The position numbers and the translations under genes were made by a program. Shown here in pieces: positions 1 through 6,714 of a stretch of DNA of 40,074 nucleotides. The notes under the pieces are model-generated. The model saw only the letters and a list, made by a program, of their open reading frames with translations. It was not told where the DNA came from and made no database searches. The DNA comes from Haloferax gibbonsii ATCC 33959. Lineage in GTDB: Archaea > Halobacteriota > Halobacteria > Halobacteriales > Haloferacaceae. Location of the stretch: contig NZ_AOLJ01000007.1 of the NCBI RefSeq assembly GCF_000336775.1, forward strand, positions 1-40,074. The letters are read 5' to 3'. The first letter of the stretch is position 1. The number at the start of each line of letters is the position of its first letter.

Positions 1-38
1 GCCTTGCCAGCCCGCTCAGAGATGTGTATAAGAGACAG
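1..38 (+). other. Sequencing adapter (Nextera transposon end), not genomic
   Basis: Bases 1-19 read GCCTTGCCAGCCCGCTCAG, a known 454/early-Nextera library primer. Bases 20-38 read AGATGTGTATAAGAGACAG, the hyperactive Tn5 mosaic end. Genomic sequence starts at base 39. This is contamination at a contig edge. Any start codon called inside it (such as the ATG at 22 or the apparent N-terminus at base 4) is artefactual. Confidence 0.98.
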
Positions 39-339
39 CGTGTCGAGCGTGAGCGAGGAGACGACCTCGGAGACGGCGACGGTCTCCGCGGCGACCGAAG
101 AACAGACCGCCGCGATAAACGAAGTCACGCGGAACATCCGGCAGGTGTCGAAGTCCGCGGAGTCGCTCAAAGACCTCGTCGGACGGTTCGACGTCGGCGA
201 CACCGGCGGAAACGGGCGCGGCGGCGACGCTCCCGCGTCGGCCGGGACGTCCCCCGACGGGTCGCCGCCGTCGGGACCGCAGGCCGTCGCCGACGGGTCG
301 GGTAACGCGACGGGGCCCGCCCCGCCGTCGGACGACTGA
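39..339 (+). CDS. Methyl-accepting chemotaxis (halobacterial transducer) protein, C-terminal fragment
   Basis: Only the last 99 codons of a transducer remain (reading frame from base 40). The visible part has the heptad, Ser/Thr/Glu/Ala-rich helix of an MCP signalling domain (ATEEQTAAINEVTRNIRQVS), which forms the cytoplasmic coiled coil that contacts CheA/CheW. It ends in a disordered Gly/Pro/Asp-rich tail typical of haloarchaeal Htr proteins. The N-terminal sensory, HAMP and hairpin-tip regions lie off the contig. Fusion to the adapter replaces the real upstream sequence, so no start can be given. It converges on nuoCD with 38 bases between the stops. The ligand cannot be inferred. Confidence 0.9.
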
Positions 340-377
340 ACCGTCGCCGGCGCGCGACACCCGCCGTCCCACCCCGG

Positions 378-2069
378 CTACCGGTCTACTTCTCCCATTA
401 TCGTGTCGAGACTCCCGAGCGCAGCGATGAGGTCCGGGATGTACTCGCCTTCGGCCATCTCGGGGAGTGACTGGAGGTTCGAAAACGAAGGGCCGCGAAT
501 CTTGAACCGCGCCGGGGTGTCGGTGCCGTCGGCGCGGATGTAGATGCCGAGTTCGCCCTTCGCGGCTTCGACCGCGCGGTAGACCTCGGTGTCGTCGTCC
601 GGCTTGATGGTGCGCGGGACGTTCGACTGGATGGTCCGCTCGTCTTCGGGCCACTCTTCGAGCAGGTCGACGCACTGCGCGACGATTTTGGCCGACTCCT
701 CGACCTCCCGGAGGCGGACGAGCAGGCGCGCGAAGTTGTCGCAGTCGTCCTCGACGGCGACCTCCCAGTCGAGTTCGTCGTAGTAGCCGTAGGGGTCGTC
801 GCGGCGGAGGTCGTAGTCGATGCCGGAGCCGCGGGCGACCGGTCCCGTCACGCCGTAGTCCTTCGCCACCTCGGGCGGGAGGATACCGGTTTCGAGCGTG
901 CGGGCCTGCAGAATCTCGTTCGCCGTCAGGAGGTCGTGGTACTCCCGCAGTTTCTCGGGGAGGCCGTCGACGAACGTCCGAATCTTCTCGAAGAACTCCT
1001 CGCGGGGTTCGGGGAGGTCCCAGACGACCCCGCCGAGCCGGAAGTAGTTGAACATCAGCCGCTGGCCCGTGAGGTCTTCGAGGACGTTCTGGACGAGTTC
1101 GCGGTCCCGCATGGCGTACATGAACGTCGCGGTGAAGTCGCCGACGACGTCGAGCGCGTACGCGCCGACCGCGAGCATGTGCGAGAGGATGCGGCTCAGT
1201 TCGGCCGCCAGCGTCCGGAGCACCTGCGCGTACTCGGGCACGTCGATGTCCGCCAGCGCCTCGGCGGTGCGGGCGTAGGCCCACTCGTTCAGGAGGCCGC
1301 CGCCGCCCCAGTCCCAGCGGTCGGGGTACGGCATAATCTGGTGCCGGTAGGTGCCCCGCTGGCACATCTGCTCCTCGCAGCGGTGGATGTAGCCGATGTC
1401 CGGCTCCACGTCGGCGACCTGCTCGCCGTCCAGCGTGACCTGCAGGTGCATCACGCCGTGGGTCGCCGGGTGGTGCGGCCCGATGTTGAGAAGCATCGTG
1501 TTCGAGCCGGCGCGGCCGTCCTCGGCCAGCGGGTTCGCGTTCTCGTCGTACCGGACCACCTGCGGGCGCGTCTGGTCGTAGTCCAGCCCGAGCGGGTGAC
1601 CCTGCCACGTCTCCGGCAGGAGGATACGACGTAAGTCCGGGTGTCCCTCGTACTCGATGCCGACGAGGTCGTACGCCTCGCGCTCGTGCCACTCGGCCGT
1701 CCGGAACACCGGCGCGGCCGACTGGCTGACGGGGTCGGAGCGGGGCGTCGGGACGACGACGCTCGCCTCTCGGGTCGGGTCGTCGTACGACTTCAGGTGG
1801 TAGACGGACTCGTAGCGGTCCTCGTACTCCTGGGCGGTCACACACGAGAGGTGGTCGAGGCCGAGGTCGTCGCGGAGCGTCGAGAGCGACGACTGCACCG
1901 CGTCGGGGCGAACCTGCACCGCGGGCGCGTGGACGTGCGCTTCGGTGGCGAGGACGGCGTCGCCCAACGCCCGCCGGAGCGCGTCGGCGTCGAGGGGACC
2001 GGAAGCGTCGGCGAGCGCGGCGGGGTCGGCGTCGGACTCGGGGGACTGCTGCGGGCGTTCGAGTGACAT
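378..2069 (-). CDS. nuoCD: Fused NADH dehydrogenase-like complex subunit NuoCD (stand-alone copy)
   Basis: This 563-aa protein fuses the 30-kDa (NuoC) and 49-kDa (NuoD) subunits of complex I. NuoC spans about residues 20-175, with WHEREAYDLVGIEYEGHPDL as the diagnostic loop. NuoD follows, with GPHHPATHG and PYPDR (quinone-site His and Tyr), ARGSGIDYDLRRDDPYGYYD, and the family C-terminus ending GEVDR. In haloarchaea the complex oxidises an unknown donor and reduces menaquinone at the membrane. Here the gene stands alone: no nuoB lies upstream and no nuoH downstream. The neighbours are a divergent HTH gene and a convergent transducer. The segment after PYPDR reads WDWGGGGLL, unlike the usual WDYxxxxxN pattern, so this may be a divergent paralogue. 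The start at 2069 (MSLERPQQ) is preferred; an in-frame ATG at 2081 is possible. Confidence 0.9.
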   Translation of the reverse strand: MSLERPQQSPESDADPAALADASGPLDADALRRALGDAVLATEAHVHAPAVQVRPDAVQSSLSTLRDDLGLDHLSCVTAQEYEDRYESVYHLKSYDDPTREASVVVPTPRSDPVSQSAAPVFRTAEWHEREAYDLVGIEYEGHPDLRRILLPETWQGHPLGLDYDQTRPQVVRYDENANPLAEDGRAGSNTMLLNIGPHHPATHGVMHLQVTLDGEQVADVEPDIGYIHRCEEQMCQRGTYRHQIMPYPDRWDWGGGGLLNEWAYARTAEALADIDVPEYAQVLRTLAAELSRILSHMLAVGAYALDVVGDFTATFMYAMRDRELVQNVLEDLTGQRLMFNYFRLGGVVWDLPEPREEFFEKIRTFVDGLPEKLREYHDLLTANEILQARTLETGILPPEVAKDYGVTGPVARGSGIDYDLRRDDPYGYYDELDWEVAVEDDCDNFARLLVRLREVEESAKIVAQCVDLLEEWPEDERTIQSNVPRTIKPDDDTEVYRAVEAAKGELGIYIRADGTDTPARFKIRGPSFSNLQSLPEMAEGEYIPDLIAALGSLDTIMGEVDR

Positions 2070-2133
2070 GACGGTTGACATCCGCCCGTTCGTCCGGTCG
2101 TCGGTTCGTCGTTCTGCCTCACGAGTGCGGCCG

Positions 2134-2142
2134 GTTTTTATG
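2134..2142 (+). promoter_or_regulatory. TATA box for the HTH-10 gene
   Basis: GGTTTTTAT is centred about 29 bases upstream of the ATG at 2167, the expected spacing for a leaderless haloarchaeal transcript. This also favours 2167 over the in-frame ATG at 2140, which overlaps the box. Confidence 0.5.
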
Positions 2143-2166
2143 TCGCAGTCGAATCAATTCGCCGGC

Positions 2167-2829
2167 ATGAAATCGGTCAGGCTTCGCTTCACGCCCGACG
2201 ACGAACAGCTGCATCCGATGCACGAGTTCGTCGTCGAACACGAGGCGTTCGAGCGGACCGAACTCCACCACTGGAACCCGGCGGTGACCGACAGGAACAC
2301 CATCGTCTTCGAGGTCTTCGGGACCGACGTCGAGGCCTACGAGGCGGCGCTCGCGGAGACGGAGCGCATCCTGTCGTACGAGCTCTCCCAGCTCCCAGGC
2401 GACTCCTTTTTCATCGTGGTCGACGAGCGGCTCGACGCGGCGGGAACGAGGCAGACGGCCGCCGTCACGCGGGGCGGGCTCATCGTCGTCCCGCCGGTCG
2501 TCTTCGACGGCGACGGGACGGTCTCGATGACGCTCGTCGGGACCGACGGGGCGCTCCAGTCGGCGGTCGAACAGCTCCCCGAGGGCCGCGGCCTCGAAGT
2601 CGTGCGGGTGCGGGAGTACACGGGGCCGGGGAGCGTTTCGGCCGGGTCGCTGTCGCCCCGCCAGCGCGAGGCCGTCGAGGTCGCCGTCGACTGCGGCTAC
2701 TACCGCGAGCCGCGGACCGGGTCGGTCGCCGACGTGGCCGCGCGGCTCGACTGCTCGACGAGCACCGCGGCGGAGCACCTGCGAAAAGCGGAGATGAAAG
2801 TCATGGCCGACCTCGTCGGCCGGTCGTGA
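2167..2829 (+). CDS. Bacterio-opsin-activator-type HTH transcriptional regulator
   Basis: This 220-aa protein has a variable N-terminal ligand/sensor region and a C-terminal HTH_10 domain at about residues 160-218. That domain begins LSPRQREAVEVAVDCGYYREPR and continues through ADVAARLDCSTSTAAEHLRKAE, the family signature. Such proteins are DNA-binding regulators found in many copies in haloarchaea; their effectors are mostly unknown. The start at 2167 (MKSVRLRF) matches the usual family N-terminus and the TATA spacing. It is divergent from nuoCD, so regulation of nuoCD is possible but unproven. The stop abuts the stop of the convergent isomerase gene with no gap. Confidence 0.85.
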   Translation: MKSVRLRFTPDDEQLHPMHEFVVEHEAFERTELHHWNPAVTDRNTIVFEVFGTDVEAYEAALAETERILSYELSQLPGDSFFIVVDERLDAAGTRQTAAVTRGGLIVVPPVVFDGDGTVSMTLVGTDGALQSAVEQLPEGRGLEVVRVREYTGPGSVSAGSLSPRQREAVEVAVDCGYYREPRTGSVADVAARLDCSTSTAAEHLRKAEMKVMADLVGRS

Positions 2830-3783
2830 CTAGGGCTCCGCCCACGGTTCGCTGGTCCCCTCGCCGAACAGTTCCCGCATCAGGATGACGATGCTCTCCG
2901 GCGGGAACTGCCCGCGCTCGGTGACGATGGCATCCACGTAGCGTGGCGGCGTCACGTCGAACGCGGGGTTCTTGACGGTCGGGTTGCCGAGTTCCGCGAG
3001 CGTCTCGTCGTCGACGACCTCGGCGGTGTCGCGCATCTCGATATCGACGGTGTGACCGGTCATCGTCCCCGGGTGGAGCTTGAGCGTCTGGGCGGCGACC
3101 GTGATGGGCGTCCCCCGGTCGCGGGCGTTGACCGCGAGGCCGCTCGTTCCGATTTTGTTGATGACGCTCCCGTCGGCCGCGACGGCGTCCGCGCCGACGA
3201 GCACGTGGTTCACGTCGTTGAGGTAGCGGCGGGCCGCCGAGTCGACGATGAGCGTGACGGGCACGCCCAGTTCGTGGAGTCGCTTCGCGGTGATGTGTCC
3301 CTGATTTCGCGGCCGCGTCTCCTTGACGACCGCCTCGATGTGCTTTCCCTGCTCGACGGCGGCCTCGACGCACGCCAGCGCGTCCGTCGAGTGGCAGTGG
3401 GTCATGATGGTGTCGCCGTCGCGGAGGCGGTTCGCGCCGACCTGTCCGAGGTCGGCCTGCGCCCGTTCGAGCCGGGCGCAGAACTCGTCGGCCGAGTCGA
3501 CGACGTTCTGTCGGAGCCCCTCGACGGTCGTACTCGACATGCCGCGGAGGACGTACCGGAGGGCGTTTGGGAGGCTCACGGCCGTCGGCCGCGTCTCGTG
3601 GAGCGTCCGGGCGGCCGCGCGGAGCTCGGCCCGGAACGCCTCGGCGTCGGCGGCGTCGCTCTCCGTGGCCTGCGTCCGGAGCGCCCGAGCGGCCGCGTCG
3701 GCGATGGTCGCCGCGCCGCGAATCTCCATCGTGTCGATTTCCGTCGCGGTGCGTCGGACCTCGGGATGTACGCGGTCGTCCAT
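2830..3783 (-). CDS. Ribose-1,5-bisphosphate isomerase (eIF2B-like family)
   Basis: This 317-aa member of the IF-2B/eIF2B alpha-beta-delta family resembles archaeal ribose-1,5-bisphosphate isomerase. It converts ribose 1,5-bisphosphate to ribulose 1,5-bisphosphate in the archaeal AMP-degradation (pentose bisphosphate) pathway. Candidate catalytic residues are Cys130 (MTHCHST) and Asp199 (VLVGADAVAADG), which match the Cys/Asp pair known in the characterised archaeal enzyme. It lies 49 bases downstream of AMP phosphorylase, the preceding pathway step, on the same strand, which supports this assignment over a methylthioribose-1-phosphate isomerase or a translation factor. No RubisCO gene, the next step, is in the window. 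Confidence 0.88.
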   Translation of the reverse strand: MDDRVHPEVRRTATEIDTMEIRGAATIADAAARALRTQATESDAADAEAFRAELRAAARTLHETRPTAVSLPNALRYVLRGMSSTTVEGLRQNVVDSADEFCARLERAQADLGQVGANRLRDGDTIMTHCHSTDALACVEAAVEQGKHIEAVVKETRPRNQGHITAKRLHELGVPVTLIVDSAARRYLNDVNHVLVGADAVAADGSVINKIGTSGLAVNARDRGTPITVAAQTLKLHPGTMTGHTVDIEMRDTAEVVDDETLAELGNPTVKNPAFDVTPPRYVDAIVTERGQFPPESIVILMRELFGEGTSEPWAEP

Positions 3784-3832
3784 GCGAGAACTACGGGCGT
3801 CGGACGCAAAAAGGTCGCCGCGGAGACGGCTC

Positions 3833-5311
3833 TCAGACCCGGTCGACGAGCGCCTCGTCGGGGTGTCGAACCCGGACGGTCTCGACGCGCTCGGTGAGCG
3901 CCTTCGCGTCGGCGAGCTTGTCTTCGGACTCGGCGTGGACCGTGAACAGCGTCTCGCCGCTGGCGGCCATCTCGCCGAGGCGGCGGTGGAGTTCGAGGCC
4001 AGCGCCGGGGTCTCTCGGCGCGCCGGCCCGGCGGGCGACCTCGTTGACGAGGCGGTTGTTGACGTGCGTGACCACGCCGTCGCGTTCGGCGCGGACCGCG
4101 ACGGTGTGCCGCCCCGGCGAGAGGTCGGCGGCCTCCACGTCGGGGTCGCCGTTCTGCGCGGCGAGTATCTCGCGGAAGGTCTCTTCGGCCCGCCCGGAGT
4201 CGAGAATCTCGGCGGCGTCGGCGTCGACGCCGACGGACTCGAACAGCAGGTCGGCGAGGCGAACCGCCTTCATCCGCAGGTCGTTCGGACCGCCGCCGGC
4301 GAGGGTGGCGAGGACCTCGCGGGCTTCGAGCACGGGACCGACCCCGCGGCCGACCGGCGCGGCCCCGTTCGTGATGGCGCACTCGACCGCCATCCCGAGG
4401 TGGTCGCCGACGCGGTTGAAGTCCTTCGCGAGTTCGCGCGCCTCGGCGAGGCTCTCGACTTTCGCGCCCTCGCCGTAGGGGATGTCGACGACGACGTTGG
4501 TCGAGCCGGCGCTCTGTTTCTTCGAGAGGACGGAGGCGATGAGCTGCCCCTTCGGGTCGATGGAGAGCGGCGTCTCGGCGCGGATGATGCGGTCGTCGAC
4601 CGGCGAGAGGTTCACCGCGCCGCCCCAGACGAGACAGCCGCCGGTCTTCCCGACGATGTCGCGTATCTCCGCGACGGAGAACTCCACGTCGCAGAGGACC
4701 TCCATCGTATCTGCGGTGCCCGCGGCCGAGGTGACGGCCCGCGAGGAGGTCTTCGGAATCTTCAGCCCCGCCGCGGCGACGATGGGGACGAGAATCGGCG
4801 TGACGCGGTTGCCCGCGACGCCCCCGATGGAGTGCTTGTCGGCGATGACCGGCTCTTCCCACGTGATCGTCTCGCCCACGTCCGCCATCGACTCCGTGAG
4901 GTGCATCGTCTCCTCCATCGACAGCCCGTTCGTGTAGGTCGCGGAGACGTACGCCCCGAGTTCCACGTCGGCGAGGCGCTCCTCGTAGATGTCGCGGACG
5001 AGTTGGGACAGTTCGTCGGCTTCGAGTTCGATGTCGTCGAGCTTCTTGCGGATGTAGTACACCGAGTCGGGTTGCGGCGCGACCGACACCTCGACCTCGC
5101 CCTCGATGTGACCGAGTCGGCGCGTCACGCCGAGGGTCCCCTCGGAAACGAGTTCGTCGGTCAGCTCCACGATGGCGATGGTCGTCCGCCCGTCTCGCCG
5201 CAGTTGGACGCGTTCGAGCGCGTGGACCCCGAGCTCGGCCGCGTCGCTCTCGTTCAGAAGGACCGTCGGCGACCGGGTTCCGATGTCGATGGGCTCGGCG
5301 AGGAGTTGCAT
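3833..5311 (-). CDS. deoA: AMP phosphorylase
   Basis: This 492-aa protein belongs to the thymidine/AMP phosphorylase family and has the roughly 80-residue N-terminal extension typical of archaeal AMP phosphorylases. It phosphorolyses nucleoside 5'-monophosphates to the base and ribose 1,5-bisphosphate. Visible landmarks are the phosphorylase core ADKHSIGGVAGNR, the SSRAVTSAAGTADTMEVL loop and KTGGCLVWGGAVNLSP. It is the first gene of a two-gene leftward operon with the isomerase. A TATA-like box lies 28 bases upstream of the ATG. The length is normal for the archaeal subfamily. Confidence 0.93.
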   Translation of the reverse strand: MQLLAEPIDIGTRSPTVLLNESDAAELGVHALERVQLRRDGRTTIAIVELTDELVSEGTLGVTRRLGHIEGEVEVSVAPQPDSVYYIRKKLDDIELEADELSQLVRDIYEERLADVELGAYVSATYTNGLSMEETMHLTESMADVGETITWEEPVIADKHSIGGVAGNRVTPILVPIVAAAGLKIPKTSSRAVTSAAGTADTMEVLCDVEFSVAEIRDIVGKTGGCLVWGGAVNLSPVDDRIIRAETPLSIDPKGQLIASVLSKKQSAGSTNVVVDIPYGEGAKVESLAEARELAKDFNRVGDHLGMAVECAITNGAAPVGRGVGPVLEAREVLATLAGGGPNDLRMKAVRLADLLFESVGVDADAAEILDSGRAEETFREILAAQNGDPDVEAADLSPGRHTVAVRAERDGVVTHVNNRLVNEVARRAGAPRDPGAGLELHRRLGEMAASGETLFTVHAESEDKLADAKALTERVETVRVRHPDEALVDRV

Positions 5312-5335
5312 ACCCGAAGGTCGGACGAGAGCGCC

Positions 5336-5342
5336 AATAAAT
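5336..5342 (-). promoter_or_regulatory. TATA box of the AMP phosphorylase operon
   Basis: Reading leftwards the box is ATTTATT. It is centred 28 bases upstream of the ATG at 5311, consistent with a leaderless transcript. Confidence 0.5.
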
Positions 5343-5371
5343 CGACCCCGAGTCTCGGGGGGAGAGAACGC

Positions 5372-5797
5372 TTACCCGAGGTGGGATTCGACGAGGTTCT
5401 TCAGGTCGTCGTAGCCGCGGACGCCCACGAGCTGTTCGACCGCCTCACCGTCGGCGAAAAGCACCATCGTCGGGACGCCCCGGACCTGGTACTGGGCGGC
5501 GAGTTCCTGGTTCGCGTCCACGTCGACCTTGGCGACCGCGGCGTCGGTGTTCTGCGCGAGCTTCTTCACCGTTGGTTCGAGCATCTTGCACGGACCGCAC
5601 CAGTCCGCGTAGAAATCGACGAGCACCACGTCGTTCGTGGAGACGACGTCTTCCAGGTCCTCAGCGCCGTCGACGTGGACGGGCTCCGAGGGGGAAGCTG
5701 CGGCTTCTTTCGCCGTGCTTCCGCCGTCGCCGCGGAGCTGGGATTCGAGCTGTTCGCGTTTCTGCTGCCGGATATCGTTCAGTTCGTCGTCGGACAT
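5372..5797 (-). CDS. trxA: Thioredoxin with N-terminal extension
   Basis: This 141-aa protein has a standard thioredoxin fold from about residue 38 onward. The active site WCGPC is at residues 66-70 (DFYADWCGPCKM) and the cis-Pro segment is VRGVPTMVLF. It is a cytoplasmic dithiol-disulfide reductant. The first 35 residues form a charged Gln/Lys/Glu-rich helix and a Ser/Ala linker not found in minimal thioredoxins. The start at 5797 (MSDDELND) is preferred over an upstream ATG at 5887, whose extra residues look non-haloarchaeal. A TTATTAG box at 5820-5826 is about 26 bases upstream. Its own promoter and the 60-base gap from the AMP phosphorylase gene suggest a separate transcript. Confidence 0.93.
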   Translation of the reverse strand: MSDDELNDIRQQKREQLESQLRGDGGSTAKEAAASPSEPVHVDGAEDLEDVVSTNDVVLVDFYADWCGPCKMLEPTVKKLAQNTDAAVAKVDVDANQELAAQYQVRGVPTMVLFADGEAVEQLVGVRGYDDLKNLVESHLG

Positions 5798-5960
5798 ACC
5801 TACTGGTACCGGCCGCTCCCTAATAACGGTTTTGCACAATTTAAGCAATAATGCCTGCTGACATTGGTTCGTGGTGACGAGCGACACGCCCCGGGATATC
5901 GCTGCGGTTCACGACCGAGAGACGTGACAGAAACGGCGGGGGCGCGACCGCGAGTTACGG

Positions 5961-6015
5961 GCTGGTTCGGAGACGGTTCGAGCTGAGTCGGCCGGGGTCG
6001 ACCTCCCGAACCAGC
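5961..6015 (-). terminator. Stem-loop directly after the DUF7521-like gene
   Basis: GCTGGTTCGG at 5961-5970 and CCGAACCAGC at 6006-6015 form a perfect 10-bp stem, extendable with a one-base bulge. It ends exactly where the stop codon of the leftward gene begins. This suggests a 3'-end structure. No long T-run is visible, so a terminator role is inferred. Confidence 0.4.
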
Positions 6016-6309
6016 TCAGTCGACGTACAGCGAGTAGGTGATGACCGCGAAGCCGACGAGCGTCAGCACCGAGTCGAAGAGCAGTCCGGTGGCGAGGTCG
6101 ACGTTGAGAATCACGTCGAGCGCGCCGCCGAGCATCGCGCCGAGCGTGACGATACCGAAGCCGAGCGCGAGCGCGCGGAGCGACGCCGCCCCGGTGTTCC
6201 GGTACGCCTTGTAGCTGAAGTAGGTGATGAGCCCGCCGAGGACGAGGATGCCCGTCTTGACGACGATAATCATCGTCGTAATCGTCGGCGAGGCGCTGAG
6301 GTGCCCCAT
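6016..6309 (-). CDS. Small membrane protein, DUF7521-like
   Basis: This 97-aa protein has three predicted transmembrane segments, at about residues 10-30, 42-63 and 75-94. It has no catalytic motif. Its ATG overlaps the stop of the upstream winged-helix gene by one base (TGATG), so the two are translationally coupled. Pairs of a small HTH protein and a three-helix membrane protein recur in haloarchaea and are labelled DUF7521 in current annotation; I make that family assignment from memory. The function is unknown. The pairing suggests a membrane partner of the regulator. Confidence 0.75.
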   Translation of the reverse strand: MGHLSASPTITTMIIVVKTGILVLGGLITYFSYKAYRNTGAASLRALALGFGIVTLGAMLGGALDVILNVDLATGLLFDSVLTLVGFAVITYSLYVD

Positions 6310-6683
6310 CAGGTCTCCCTCCGGACCCGCGACCAGATGTCCGCGAGGCGTTCGTCGGGCGTCTGCTCCGGCCGGCCGACCGCGACGTCGAAGTCGCGGT
6401 CCTCGTTGAGAGCGATTCGAACCTCGTCGAAGGCGACCTCGTAGGTCGTCGCGTGGTGACCGTCCGCGCGAATCTGGGTCCCCTCGGCGAGGAGCGCCGC
6501 CTCGGTGAGCAGGTCCAACTTCCTGTACGTCGTCGAAAGCGGGATGTCACACGTGTCTGAAATTTCACTTGCCGTCATGGGTTCTTCGAGTCCTCTGATG
6601 ATGGCTCGTGCGTCCGCGTCGTCGAGCGCGTCGAGCACCGCCGTCAGTTCGGCCGACTCCATCGCGGACCGGTCGCGCGCCAT
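6309..6683 (-). CDS. Winged-helix (ArsR-like) transcriptional regulator
   Basis: This 124-aa protein has an N-terminal winged helix at about residues 10-70. The helices LDDADARAIIRGL and TASEISDTCDIPLSTTYRKL form the recognition core, followed by a wing (GHHATTYEV). Dimeric cytoplasmic repressors of this type are common in haloarchaea. No metal-binding Cys cluster is visible, so the signal is unknown. An alternative ATG at 6659 (MESAELTA) is possible. The 6683 start has a TATA box 27 bases upstream that overlaps the stop codon of the preceding oxidoreductase gene. It heads a two-gene operon with the membrane protein. Confidence 0.82.
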   Translation of the reverse strand: MARDRSAMESAELTAVLDALDDADARAIIRGLEEPMTASEISDTCDIPLSTTYRKLDLLTEAALLAEGTQIRADGHHATTYEVAFDEVRIALNEDRDFDVAVGRPEQTPDERLADIWSRVRRET

Positions 6684-6706
6684 TACCCAGATTGACCGAC
6701 GAGAGC

Positions 6707-6714
6707 CTTATTAA
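6707..6714 (-). promoter_or_regulatory. TATA box for the winged-helix gene, overlapping the upstream stop codon
   Basis: Reading leftwards the box is TTAATAAG, centred about 27 bases upstream of the ATG at 6683. Its TAA is the stop codon of the oxidoreductase gene, so the two transcription units are packed with no spare sequence. Confidence 0.55.

Noticed and set aside
4..39. N-terminus MPARSEMCIRDS for the first gene
   Set aside because: It is translated from library adapter, not genome.
16..1845. 609-codon open frame antisense in register to nuoCD
   Set aside because: It is Arg/Pro/Gly-rich with no acidic bias, and runs over the nuoCD gene in another frame. This is a typical high-GC shadow.
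5798..5887. N-terminal extension of thioredoxin from the ATG at 5887
   Set aside because: The extra 30 residues (MSLVTTNQCQQ...) are hydrophobic/basic and not thioredoxin-like, and they cover the probable promoter.
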